NCBI GenBank assembly: GCA_039720395.1
Contig: CM077824.1
Coordinates: 26,365,278-26,429,277 of the forward strand
Reading direction: 5' to 3'
Length of the DNA stretch: 64,000 nucleotides
From: Liquidambar formosana
Lineage: Eukaryota > Streptophyta > Magnoliopsida > Saxifragales > Altingiaceae
Below the pieces are notes generated by a model. That model worked only from the letters and a program-made list of their open reading frames with translations. It was not told the DNA's origin and ran no database searches. Below are positions 10,416-22,182 of this stretch, one piece after another (positions within the stretch are counted from its first letter, which is position 1; each line of letters begins with the position of its first letter). The position numbers and the translations under genes are program-made.

Positions 10416-12520
10416 GATATTATAATCAAAATTTATCAGATGGTTTATTACCTAAAATTGAAATGATCTATGCGTTTTTTATTTTCTTCTCATTCCCTCT
10501 TTGCTCCTCCCATTCTCTAAACTTTTGTTTGTTTAAACTTTTCTCTCATCTTTTTATGCTCTAATATCAAACAAATTTTAAGTATTTTTTTCCCTTGATT
10601 TTTCACTCTCTATGAAACCCATTAAAAACCCTTATGGAAGGTCAATATTTATCATTGTCATACATTCTACAATTCACACCATTGAATTTTGAGACACTTT
10701 CGACAGCTATACTTGCTTTGGTACATACCAAAATGTCAAAACTATGATCGTGAGATGAGTTAGGTTCTAGAGAGTCTGAACCTTTTTCTACCAAATACCA
10801 TAATGTATTAGCTCTTTTCTGTTTTTACAAACTTCTACTATTAAATTAATTGTTTTTCAAAATAATTTATCTTTTTTGAAAATATGATTACATTTTGTGT
10901 GATACATTACACTAACAACACACCAAATACTATTTTGATTTAATTACTTAATTTATTTTTATTTATATCCTCTAAATTTAATTGACATATTACATTAATA
11001 AATATATTTTACTATTTTAGAAAATAAATATTTTATTAAAATTCTAATTTTTTTAATAATATTATTTTTGTAAATAAATCCGTGCGATGCACAGTTTTGA
11101 ATCTAGTAATATATATATTGTGATGTACCCATGATGATTACCATGTCGGCTGCATAAAAAATTGCGAGCCACTGTTGTGGTTGCGAACAAGAAGGAGTGG
11201 TCACTCTCGTATGGGAAGACATAGGGATAATAAAAGGGTTTGATGCTTGCAGGTTTTCAACATCATTGCCCTAGACTCTAAAGTGTTCAACCTTTAATTG
11301 TATTCTTCGTGGGGCAATGGTGGTGAAGTCCAGTGCGTGGTGGATGTGATCTGGGTTCCGTCTCACTTTCTACTGTCGTAGTTTTCTTTTTGTTTTTTGT
11401 TTTGTTTTTTTCGTTGATGAATTCGTTTCTTCTGACTTTCTCCAGTTAGTCTTTTTATTTTCTTCGTTCATGAATTCGTCTCTCATCACTGTTTTTTATT
11501 ATTTATTTTTTCATTTTCCTGTGATAATTTTTGTCGGAACATATATAGGGATCATGCTTGAGGAGATCGGAGTTGGAGACCCTAAAAAACTGATGTTGTT
11601 TTGCGGGTCATGTGTTAAAAAAAAAAAAAAAAAAAAAAAAATTTGAACATGATTTGGTCCGTTAGATGACTCTCTTTACAACGTGGTGCTCCATTGTTAA
11701 AAGAATGGCAAGACCCTCTCTGCCATATAATGAAAAGGATCCAGAATCGGCCACACCGACATCCAAGCCTTTGTCTTTATCGAATGGAGCCGCCCGAACA
11801 GTACAAATTAAGTCCTTCCTTGAACCGATATTCACGCTAACCCACAATAATTTCTACGGAATATTATGGAAAGAAAAGTGGTCTATATGGCACCCGCAAT
11901 CAAACAAACCACGTACAGTTCATGCCGTAGCTGGAATGCATACTGCAAGGGCCGATGCATGCAGTATTTTGAAGTAGACCACACGAACAAGTGATAATGT
12001 TATTGTAAAAAAATATAAAAAGAAAAAAACTAAAAAGAAAAAGGGAAAAATGAAGAAGATAATGTTATTGTATATATTGTATGGCCGACACCCCGGGGCC
12101 CCAGCCTAGACTCATTAGAGAAGGTTGGATTTAGTAGTCTATTCACGGAATAAAGACTATTGGCATTCTATGGGTGGAAGAAAAATCTTAGTGAGGTTTG
12201 CTTTTTCATAAAGTTCTTCAATTATTTACGTTTTTTTTTTTCTTTTATATGAGCAAATTGTGAAGGTGGAAGTGTCACATGTTGTTTGAGTCATCATTCG
12301 CTCAATCACGGGCTCCATAGCTACTACATGTCAAAACATCCTCAATCCCTCAAACCGCGTTTTCTTGATTCCCTTAGCCCTCTAAAGTTGAAAATCAGTA
12401 GCCAAAATACAAATTATCCCCACCCCAACTTGGTCTGGCCATTTGATTTGGCAATATATGAGCAAAATAGGTATCCAGAGTGATTTGTGGTGTCCCTAAA
12501 GTCAAATGAAATTGTACTGA
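9366..12520. other. AT-rich intergenic spacer
   Basis: No gene is recognised in about 3.1 kb. It contains (TA)n tracts near 9595-9611 and 10393-10415, and a poly-A run near 11615-11641. A 103-codon frame at 11666-11977 has no recognisable family and is not called. The last few hundred bases should include the promoter of the next gene. Confidence 0.45.
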
Positions 12521-12522
12521 TT

Positions 12523-12554
12523 GCTCACTCTCTCTCTCTCTCTCTCTCTATAAG
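12523..12554 (+). promoter_or_regulatory. CT tract and TATA box of the proline-rich protein gene
   Basis: A (CT)n tract runs into TATAAGAA at about 12548, roughly 95 bp upstream of the ATG at 12646. Spacing fits a start of transcription near 12580. CT-rich core promoters are common in plants. Confidence 0.6.
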
Positions 12555-12645
12555 AAGGCTAGTGCATGGTATGGGTTTCATTCAGTGGGCACTGAGTGTT
12601 ATAAACAACTCTCTTTCTCTCTTTTGAGAGTTTGGATCTTTGATC

Positions 12646-13809
12646 ATGGGGAAGTATGCTTTGGCTAACCTCTTAATCCTCCTCTTGAACGTGGGCACTT
12701 TACTCACTTCTCTTGCTTGTCCCTACTGCCCATATCCAACTCCTCCTTCTAAGCCACCAAAAGGGCCGCCCAAGTTTCCACCCAAGCACCCTCCCAAGGT
12801 TGTCCCCATGCCCCCGCCCAAAGTAAAGCCACCCACGAAGCCTCCAGTAGTAAAGCCTCCCCATGTTCCCAAACCTCCCATTGCGAAGCCTCCCAAGAAG
12901 CCTCCAATAGTAAAGCCCCCTTATGTACCCAAACCTCCCATTGTGAAGCCTCCACCGTATACACCAAAACCTCCCATTGCGAAGCCCCCCAAGAAGCCTC
13001 CAATAGTAAAGCCCCCACCTTACACACCCAAACCTCCCATTGTGAAGCCCCCACCTTATACACCCAAACCTCCCATTGTGAAGCCTCCACCTTACACACC
13101 CAAACCACCTTACACACCCAAACCTCCCATTGTGAAGCCCCCACCTTATACACCCAAACCTCCCATTGTGAAGCCCCCACCATACACACCCAAACCTCCC
13201 ATTGTGAAGCCTCCACCTTACACACCCAAACCTCCCATTGTTATGCCCCCACCGTACGTACCCAAACCTCCCATTGTGATGCCTCCACCGTACGTACCCA
13301 AACCTCCCATTGTGATGCCCCCACCGTACGTACCCAAACCTCCCATTGTGATGCCCCCTCCGTATGTACCCAAACCTCCGGTCGTTAAGCCACCAGTGCC
13401 TCCACCTGTTGTGCTGCCACCACCGCCACCAACAGTGGTTCCAAAGCCTCCCCCAGTTGAAACACCATGTCCTCCTCCCCCGCCACCACCCACACCTTGT
13501 CCACCACCTCCTCCAAAGGTAATGCCATCCCCTCCATCACCAGCGCCACAAACATGCCCAATCGATACGCTTAAGCTGGGTGCATGCGTGGACGTGTTGG
13601 GCGGCCTTATTCATATAGGAATTGGCCAGAGTGCGAAGGACGCGTGCTGTCCAGTGCTGCAAGGCCTGTTGGACTTGGACGCTGCTCTCTGTCTGTGCAC
13701 CACCATTAAGGCCAAGCTTCTGAATATTAGTATCATTATACCCATTGCTCTTGAAGTCCTCGTTGACTGCGGCAAGAATCCGCCCCCAGGATTCCAGTGT
13801 CCTGCCTAA
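12646..13809 (+). CDS. Hybrid proline-rich protein (HyPRP) with 8-cysteine domain
   Basis: A single coding exon of 387 codons. The start is the ATG of MGKYALANLL; a frame open from 12640 begins with TTG. Residues 1 to about 24 are a signal peptide ending near LLTSLA. A proline-rich wall domain follows, with seven PPPYTP and four PPPYVP units joined by KPPIVK or KPPIVM, then a PPPP-rich hinge. The last 80 or so residues are the 8CM domain: C-X9-C-X19-CC-X13-CLC-X23-C-X9-C, all eight cysteines present. HyPRPs of this layout are secreted, and the 8CM part belongs to the lipid-transfer/2S-albumin fold. A role at the wall-membrane interface is family knowledge; the exact function is not shown here. 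The 33-bp repeat makes the length of the proline domain prone to change between alleles. Confidence 0.93.
   Translation: MGKYALANLLILLLNVGTLLTSLACPYCPYPTPPSKPPKGPPKFPPKHPPKVVPMPPPKVKPPTKPPVVKPPHVPKPPIAKPPKKPPIVKPPYVPKPPIVKPPPYTPKPPIAKPPKKPPIVKPPPYTPKPPIVKPPPYTPKPPIVKPPPYTPKPPYTPKPPIVKPPPYTPKPPIVKPPPYTPKPPIVKPPPYTPKPPIVMPPPYVPKPPIVMPPPYVPKPPIVMPPPYVPKPPIVMPPPYVPKPPVVKPPVPPPVVLPPPPPTVVPKPPPVETPCPPPPPPPTPCPPPPPKVMPSPPSPAPQTCPIDTLKLGACVDVLGGLIHIGIGQSAKDACCPVLQGLLDLDAALCLCTTIKAKLLNISIIIPIALEVLVDCGKNPPPGFQCPA
12885..13380 (+). repeat. Coding 33-bp tandem repeat in the HyPRP gene
   Basis: The unit encodes an 11-residue block such as KPPIVKPPPYT. The first block of units carries Lys (AAG) and Thr, the last four carry Met (ATG) and Val, so there are two sub-arrays that expanded separately. 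One truncated unit (KPPYTP) interrupts the array near 13100-13115. Confidence 0.85.
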
Positions 13810-13810
13810 G

Positions 13811-14241
13811 GTACTCCATCCTAATTGATCGATCTTTTTGTTGCATTTTAATCACTATTTGGCGAACTTAAAAATTTAGTAAGTTAAAGATAAGTTTAAC
13901 TAGTTTTGATTTTACAGTATGAAAATCTTTTGTTTTTTCCTAACCAGTTCAACTTTTTAATGAAAACAAAGCATAAATCTGATCAGGTTTTATTTCACAC
14001 TGTTTAAAAAGTATTTTTTTTTACTAATCTGCTCAACATTTTAATGAAAACAAGACATAACATGGTTTTTTAAAAATTAGTTATGAGTTGATATATTTAA
14101 AAACAAAATATGGAATAATCTGATCAAGTATTTAAGATTTCGAAATAAAACCTTAGATGCATGGTTTGGTGATGTCCCATTTCCCATCAATTAATTAATG
14201 ACCTGAGGATAATCCAAATGCTCTTTTTTTAATGGTTGCAG
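13811..14241 (+). other. Intron in the 3' UTR of the HyPRP gene
   Basis: One base after the stop codon TAA (13807-13809) lies the donor AAG|GTACTCC. The matching acceptor is TTGCAG|GAGAAGG with exon resuming at 14242. The 431-bp interval is T-rich, like a plant intron. A stop codon so close upstream of the intron would leave the last junction only about 1 nt beyond the stop, so nonsense-mediated decay is not expected. Confidence 0.65.
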
Positions 14242-14613
14242 GAGAAGGATGAGAAGACTGAATAAGACGTGAGAGGTTGAAGTATTCCGTGGCAAATTGC
14301 GTGTGGTTTGTTTTGTTCATCTCATAGTATACCAAAGTGGTATACCGTAGATTGTTGTTTCCTATCTAAGTTTGGTATGTGTCTTGAGTAAATTAAAAAT
14401 TTGTATTTTGTTCCGTAAGAAAGATCCGCTGGATTTCTTGTCGTCTCCTGTTGAGATACTTGGCACAATCTCAACCTCGCTGGGGCGGGTCGGGTATTAT
14501 AGACAATCTCGGAATAGAGAAGTAGTTAAGACACTGTCATCCCACTGTGACTTGTAGGTGCGTAGATGCACGACTCGGGCAAGTAGGCTCTAACCGACGC
14601 CCGTCACCCTCTG
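14242..14613. other. HyPRP 3' UTR end and spacer
   Basis: The first 150-200 bases are probably the second 3' UTR exon of the HyPRP gene. Then follows a stretch (about 14440-14613) of higher GC that could be the 5' part of a short retroelement whose T-rich, poly-A-ended tail lies near 14728. I could not classify it. Confidence 0.3.
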
Positions 14614-15520
14614 ACCAAGGTTTCACCATGGGCCTACCCTATCCGGAATCAGTTTGGGTTGATTTTCTGTGCGTGTTATCTTGTATTTTCCTCAATCTTA
14701 TGTTTTTCTTTGTTTACCAAAAAAAATTTTAAGCTACATAGTTTGGAAGCTTATTTTTCATTAAATGAGATAAAAAATTTAAATTAAAAAAAAGAAAAGA
14801 AAAAAAGAAGAGAGGATCCAAGTGCATCATGCATTATAACCTATAACTAAGAAAATAGAGTGTTAATGCTGCAAAGAGAGCGCCCTCATCCCTCTTTTCA
14901 TGGACTCTCCTATTTTTTCGTTATTTTGTGCTCTGAATTTAATATATGCACTATCTCATCAAATTTATATCATTTTACTAAAATTCAATTTGATTCTATA
15001 TGCCTTGAGATAGTCCTTGTTTGGCCCAAAAAAAAAAAAAATAAAATCAATAAAATACAAATACTCCCGGCCTTTGTTGCAAATTGATTATTGCCTTTGA
15101 AAAAAATATGGTTTTTTATAATAGTGCATTTAAAACATTCACACCCACTAATGTGTTTTGGTGAAGTTTACCCACAACTTCAAAGGATATTACTTGACTT
15201 TAAGTTTATAATTTATACCTTGGGAAGTGGTATTTTGAGTAATCAATTACAATTAATCGAGTTTGACTTTTTGACAATGACAAAAATTTTGAAACATTCC
15301 AACATGGAAATGAGAACAATCTTTTAAGAACAAAGGAAATATTAAAATAGATTGACACTGGGGTCAATATTGATGGAGAATCTCGGTTAATTAAACTCAA
15401 TTTAGTGAGAGAAAATATCAAATTTTGACATGTGCTTGCAAGTAAATTACATTACTTTTTTTAATGGAAAGTTCAGATGTGAGACCCTTGAAGGGTCTTT
15501 CATCCTATTGTGCAGCACCT
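14614..15520. repeat. Duplicated segment A, copy 1
   Basis: A roughly 0.9-kb segment starting ACCAAGGTTTCACCATGGGC and ending GCAGCACCT. It recurs in direct orientation at 21227-22181 with scattered differences and a few small insertions. Neither copy has a recognisable coding region. The stretch at 14640-14728 ends in TTTGTTTACC followed by A's, like the tail of a retroposon. Confidence 0.8.
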
Positions 15521-16040
15521 GTCTCAAGATTTGCACACTATGCATGCCATAAAATAGGAAGACTCCTCATAAATATGCGAAAGTTTAAATAGAGACCATG
15601 ATGATAACCAAAACATGACATGAAAAGAACATAATTTAGACCTTATCAACTACATTTTAAAAACCTTCACAAAGGAGGATTAATGGTTCTGGAGACTTAC
15701 CCTCAAAAGATTTTGTGTTCAATTTTTTATTGCCTCTTGAGCTAGCTGTTAACTAGGTGTATTTTGATCATTAACTAATGCAGAGTGGGCGATGATCTTA
15801 CCCGTGTTCTAGGCGATTAATCGGAATTCCTAGATACCCTTGTCAGAAAAAAAAAAACAAAAAACAAAAAACAAAAACAATTAACACGAATGTGAATTAA
15901 TTGCAATGGTCAAGATGGTTAATAATATTAAAAACTGAACTACGTTCATAGGGATGCATATCTACAGAGCATTATTAGAGCAAATCCATTAAAGGAAATC
16001 AATAAATAACATACTTTTAATGGGTTACCTTGACTCAGCG
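15521..16040. other. Spacer left of the minus-strand LTR element
   Basis: AT-rich, no gene seen. Confidence 0.4.
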
Positions 16041-18106
16041 TGTCACACAAACCCAAAAGACTGGATTTGGCGACATGATTGTCACAACTTACAAAGGACT
16101 GCACCCCTACATAGGCCAAACCACTTAACATGCAATATCAACCTGTAATAAAGTTGTCTCCAACAATCCATCCACAATAAAATTCAAATCGTAGCATAAC
16201 CAAAGTCTCAACAATTAATTGAAATAACTAGATAAATCCATATCTATCAAAGTAAATTGTCACCTCTAATAACCTACTACAACGACCACTAAAATAATAA
16301 ACTAATTATTTTAACTACTAAAATAAAAGTTCTAATTAAACTAGCAAATCAAGCCATCGACACCCTAACTCTTCGTACGTGGAAGCCACTCACATCAAGC
16401 TATTCATCTGTGAGGAAAAATATAAGGGGTGAATATAAAGTTCAGCAAAAAATATTACATAATATATACAGGAAGAGGTTAAGCATATTCACGCGATTGA
16501 TTTAAAAACAAGAGTAACAAAACAATAGAGTTTCACAATAAATCATTTCTTTCAATTCAGGAGCCATATAAACTTTTAAAAATAATTCTCTTACTTTCAA
16601 TTCAATAAATAATAACACTGAAACACTTCCAATAACAATGCATTCAATAAATCACTTTAAATCACTTTAAAATCACTAATTGATATAAAACAAAGCAATA
16701 AAACACTAATTCATACAAGTACTTCCTCTGGCTAGACTCACACTTAATAGGTACCCATCATCGTGAGATTTTATACTACATCAGTACTAATGACCAACAA
16801 AATTAAAATCCCCTGCTAGCACGGACCAATTTTCCAACAGTATTAGAATCCCTGCTGGGACGGATCATTAATCTAACCAGAGTTCACACTTATACAATAA
16901 ACATTTGACAAATATTTTTCATAAGTAGAATAGATTTAAACACATGTAAAACAATTTCAATAAAAAAACTATTTTTGCTTGACCCATAGCATATAAGAAA
17001 TAAACACTTATATAGTGAAATAATTTTTTATAAACCATTGGCTCATAAAATCGGAACAAAAATTAGATTTATTTTTATTTAATAAAAGAGGGCGACACAT
17101 TGTGCAAGTTCCCTTACCTCAAGCCAAACCTTCAACAATCCAAGCAATCAAACTCCTAACAATCCCAATGCTACTCAAAACCTAGTGTGGGTGATTTTCA
17201 CCTTTGCTTTGGTTGATGTGGAGTTGACTTGAACAAGGTTGGGAATGGATTAAGAGTGAAAACACAGAAAAGTTACCAGTCAATACGAGATAAGTTGACT
17301 GTCAACAGATGTGAAGTTGACAATCAGAATGTAGTAAAACAGCAGCAGATTTTTGTATTAACTTCCTATGCTACCCAAGGCAAAAGCAAAAGTTCACCCA
17401 CTGATTTTCCCTCAAAATCAGTCCCTAAATCTGTGGAAGAGATGTTTGTGGAAGGGTGTATGGTAGGGTTTGAGAAAATTTGTGGTGGTGGACATGGGAA
17501 GTGGTGGTGGAAGTGGTGGAAACCACCATTTTTTGCTTTCCTTGTCACCCAAACCCAAAGAAAGAGATTTTTGGTGGTTGGATGATCTTGTGCAGCAACT
17601 ATGGAGCGGTTTTTGAGTGGTGGTGATGATGGTTTAGTGGTTGTAGAAGTGATAGAGATGGAGGATTGGATTAGAGATGAAAATCTTGATAACACAGGGA
17701 AGCTACCAGTCAACAGATGGTAAATTACCTGTAAACAGACACGAAGTTGGCAGTCTATTTGTACAAAAACAGCATCAGCTCCTTTCTTTTTCCTTCTCTT
17801 TTTTTTTTTTTTCTTCTCTCTCTCTCTCTCTCTATTGTTTTTAGTCAAAAGAATATAAATCCTCCCAAAAGGTTTCTTATATTGGGTGCAAGTTAATCCT
17901 AACCTAATTAGGATTACCTTCAAAGTTAATGTTTCATTAGGATACAAAAACTATCATTCATTTATTAGAAAACAATCACCTTGTTTGGGTACAAAGTTAA
18001 ACGTGTTCGAGGTTAATCCTAAATTAACTCATTCATTTAAATCCAACTAAAGGCAATCAATTTTATAGTTAATTAATTAAGCCTAAGAAAAATTCAGGGT
18101 TTTACA
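16041..18106 (-). mobile_element. 3' LTR of a minus-strand Ty3-gypsy-type element
   Basis: On the minus strand the LTR starts TGTAAAACCC and ends GTGTGACA, so it has TG...CA ends and a length of about 2.07 kb. Its first 0.6 kb on the plus strand recurs at 20648-21226, where the other LTR lies. A purine-rich tract (TAAGGAGGGGAGAA on the minus strand, 18107-18120) sits directly before it, as a polypurine tract should. No coding region is supported; open frames at 17229-17947 are incidental. Confidence 0.8.
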
Positions 18107-20647
18107 TTCTCCCCTCCTTAAGAAAGTTTCGTCCTCGAAATTCAAGAATACCATTTATCAATTATATCATTGATTTTAACCTTCTAAACATCATGTGTAA
18201 GTTCCACTACGCTTCCACTATGCAACTCTAGCTTTCTAAAACAAAACATAGTTCAACTTTTTTTTTTTTTTTAAAATTCACACGGCATCGTATCTGGCCT
18301 CCTATCAAATCCTTTCAAATCAAATAACATTACTAAATTAATATCTCACCTCAAAAGCAATACTACTATCTCATGACAACATTTAAACGATTCAGAAAAA
18401 TATTCAAAGTGACTTTCGCTCAAAAATTATCCATTTTTGATCAAAAATAACATTCCATACCCATCTTAGCTACCCATAAATTTTGTTCTCGAAACTTGGT
18501 ATAAGTTATATCACTAATAAATCATTAAATCATTCTCCATTCTTTCTTTAAATAATTATTAATAATCATAATTTTAAAATGGCAAATATATTTATGGCTC
18601 GACTTCTTATACTTTTAAATCTTATGACATTCTTTTTGTCAGTCACTTAAAGAATATAAAATTAGGAACGTGGTATTTCAAATTTCGTCTCTAAACATTA
18701 AGGCGGTTCTTTGTTTGTTATAAGTTTTCTTAAACCTTTCTTTTGGAGATAGAGAATCAATAATCAATAAATTTCTACTTGTTACATTCACTTCTTAATT
18801 AGCCCCATATATATCTATATATATATATTTGTAATAGCTATAACAAATTCTTCTAATGGCTAATGAAAGATCTCAAGCACCTTATAGTTCCACCTAACGG
18901 ACCTCAAGTATCTCCTTTCCTTAATATCTGTTTACTCAAAGATGAAAGGTAGAACTGAGATTCAAAGTAGTCGTCATGGAAATTAGTTGACTCTCACAAA
19001 TTATACCTTAAACAAAATATTTCTATCAATAATGATACTATTTAATTCCATAATCCACTATGAGCAAAACTAACCCAAACTATCCAATTAATAGAAGCCT
19101 TAGCTGGTAAAAGACATTAAATGTAGCAGTCACTTTAGTCGCACATATAATTTAAGTTATATCATGTGTAATCCAATAATAAATTCATTGAGGTATGCTT
19201 TTGCATCCATTCTAGTTAGGAATCAATTATATATCAAACAGGTCTTTGGGCTTCTATCTTAACTTATTGCTAACACTACATTACAACATTAATAATATCC
19301 CTTAGCATTTTTTAATTTTTTTAATTTTTAATTTTACTAATTCCTTATGCCTCAATTTAAATTGTCTTAAGAAAAAAAAATGTATATATATCAAGTCCGA
19401 GTGAATTAAAGAAATCTCAAATATTTGTCTTTACATATGGTCTATCTAAACATAATAATGCTAATTTCAAATAATATAACCTCAAAACTCAATCCTCTTA
19501 TCTAACTAATCAAGTAGGATACTACTGATAAATCATCTTAGGTGACCGATTAACTGGACTAATTCAAAGGAGGGGTACAAACTCCAAACGGATTCATTTT
19601 ACTCAAGGATGCAAACAATAACTTCTTATCAAATTGTCTATAATAGGAAGATAATCCATGCCTAAAATAACATTAATATCGTTAAGAATATGCAATCAAC
19701 TAACATATTTCTTTCATCCATCTAAACCACTCAAAACAAGTTTCTTTCACATATCCAAACCATTCGAGACTTACGCGCTCGAGTAGCATTTAATGAATCC
19801 CCAATCAGGATACTAACAAACAATTTACATTTTTAACGGTCAAGTATAACACTCAAATATATAGAAGGATCAGTATTTATGAAATTCGAGCCACATATAT
19901 TTCACCCTAACGAATAATAAATTATAAGCTTATCTAAACCACTCATTGAGACTTTGTCTCTATACTAAAACACAAAAGATGAACATTTTTCTATAATAAT
20001 CAATAGTTGCAGATACACCAATGCATGTCCATAAAGTACCTTACAATCCTCGAGCACTCTGTCTACTAATACCACTTAAGTTATGTAATACACAATCAAC
20101 ATTAACTAAGTCTCTCAAAATAGGTAGCATCACACAAATCACAACTTAATGGTTCTATTTCTTTCATCAACTTAAAAGTTTAACAAATAAGGCTTTTTCT
20201 ATAGGGATAAATCTTCTCTAAAAATTATATACCTCAAGTAAAATCTCATATTCATACACATCTTACCGCGTCTAAACTCACCTAAACTGCTTGCTACTAC
20301 CTTAAAGTCACATTATCACTCTAGTATTCTTATGTGATCCTAGGTTCATGAACTAGGGTCTACAAAATCATAAACCTAATATCTTCGTATCCTTCAATTT
20401 TGATTTTTTCCAAACATATAACGCTTAACACTTACAATAAATTAGGAGCAATTAATTAATAAGAGAAACATTTCAAACGAATTTTCCATTAGTCATATCC
20501 TCGCTTCTCAGAAACTCTTATCGTAAATGCACTTAAGCTATTAGTTTGCTAAGCTAGGTCTATAGTCTCACTCGTCTACTCTCAGTCAACTCTAGGGTTA
20601 TGATCTTAGAGTTTGTAGAATCATAAACCATGTTCTGATACCAAAAC
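18107..20647 (-). mobile_element. Non-coding interior of the minus-strand LTR element
   Basis: The 2.5-kb interior lies between the polypurine tract (18107-18120) and the primer-binding site TGGTATCAGAAC (20632-20643, minus strand), which fits initiator tRNA-Met priming. Every frame is full of stops and no gag, protease, RT or integrase motif is visible. The element is therefore either a non-autonomous derivative or one that has lost its coding region. Confidence 0.7.
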
Positions 20648-21226
20648 TGCCACACCCCAAACCCAAAAGACTGGATTTGGCAACATGATTGCCACAACTC
20701 ATAAAAGACTATGCCCCACATAAGCCAAACCACTTAACAATATCAACCTGTAATAAAATTATCTCCAATAATCCATCCATAATAAAATTCGAATCGTAGC
20801 ATAACTAAAGTCTTAATAATTAATTGAAATAACTAGACAAATCCATATCCATCAAAGTAAATTGTCACTTCCAATAACCTATTACAATGTCCAATGAAAT
20901 AATAAACTAATTCTTCTAACTACTAAAATAAAAGTTCTAATCAAACTAGCAGATCAAGCCATTGACACCCTAAATCCTCATACGCAGAAGCCACTCACAT
21001 CAAGCTATTCATCTGTGGGGAAAAATATAAGGGGTGAGCATAAAGTTCAGCAAGAAAACATTACACAATATATACAGGAAGAGATCAAGCATATTCGCAT
21101 GATTGATTTAAAAACATGATCGAGTAACAAAACGATAGAGTTTCACAATAAATCATTTCTTTCAATTTAGTAGGCATATAAACTTTTAGAAATAATTCTC
21201 TTACTTTCAATTCAATAAACAATAAC
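20648..21226 (-). mobile_element. Truncated 5' LTR of the same element
   Basis: Matches 16041-16622 closely, then stops within AATAACAC and is joined to segment A copy 2. About 1.5 kb of the LTR, including its start and promoter region, is missing, so this copy should not drive the element. Confidence 0.8.
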
Positions 21227-22181
21227 ACCAAGGTTTCACCATGGGCCTACCCTATCCAGAATCAGTTTGGGTTGACTTTCTGTGCGTGTTATCTAGTTTT
21301 TTCCTCAATATTATGTTTTTATTTGTTTACCAAAAAAAATTTTAAGCTGCATAGTTTGGAAGCTTATTTTTCATTTAATGATATAGAAAATTTAAATTTA
21401 ACCAAAAAAAAAAAAAGCGAGAGAGGATCCAATTGCATCATGCATTATAACCTATAACTAAGAGAATAGAGTGTTAAGGTTGCAAAGAGAGCGCCCTCAT
21501 CCCTCTTTCCATGGACTCTCCTATTTTTTTGTTATTTTGTGCACTAAATTTAATATATGCATTGTCCCATCAAATTTATATCATTTTACTAAAAATTCAA
21601 TTTGATTCTATATGCCTTGAAATAGTCCTCGTTTGGCAACAGAAACAAAAAAATAAAATAAAATAAAAAATAAAAAATAAAATACAAATAAAAATACAAA
21701 TCAATAAAATACAAATACTCAAGGCCTCTGTTGCTAATTGATTATCGCCTTTGAAAAAATATAGTTTTTTTTATAATAGTGCATGTAAAACATTCACACC
21801 CACTGATGTGTTTTGGTATTCCAAGTTTACCCACAATGTCAAAGGATATTACTTTTCTTAAAGTGTATAACTTATACCTTGGGAAGTGGTATTTTGAGTA
21901 ATCAATTACAATTGATTGAGTCATTGACTTTTGGACAATGACAAAAATTTTGAAACATTCCAATATGGAAATGAGAACAATCTTTTAAGAACAAAGGAAA
22001 CATTAAAATAGATTGACACTGCGGTCAATATTGATGGAGAATCTTGGTTAATTAAACTTGATTTAATGAGAGAGAATAACAAATTTTGATATGTGCTTGC
22101 AAGCAAATTTATTACTTTTTTTTAATGGAAAGTTTGGATGTGAGACCCTTGAAGGGTTTGTCATCCTACTATGCGGCACCT
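21227..22181. repeat. Duplicated segment A, copy 2
   Basis: Direct copy of 14614-15520. It begins exactly where the truncated LTR ends and stops at GCGGCACCT, where another repeat begins. It carries an extra AAATAAAAT-rich stretch near 21645-21715. Confidence 0.8.
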
Positions 22182-22182
22182 A

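Noticed and set aside
11662..11977. Overlapping frames on both strands (61 and 103 codons)
   Set aside because: No signal, motif or splice context. A chance open stretch in slightly GC-richer DNA.
17229..17947. Frames of 118 and 193 codons on opposite strands
   Set aside because: Both lie inside the minus-strand element's LTR, contain low-complexity Lys/Arg or Gly/Trp stretches, and match no family.
20632..20643. tRNA gene fragment
   Set aside because: TGGTATCAGAAC is the minus-strand primer-binding site of an LTR element, with no cloverleaf nearby.
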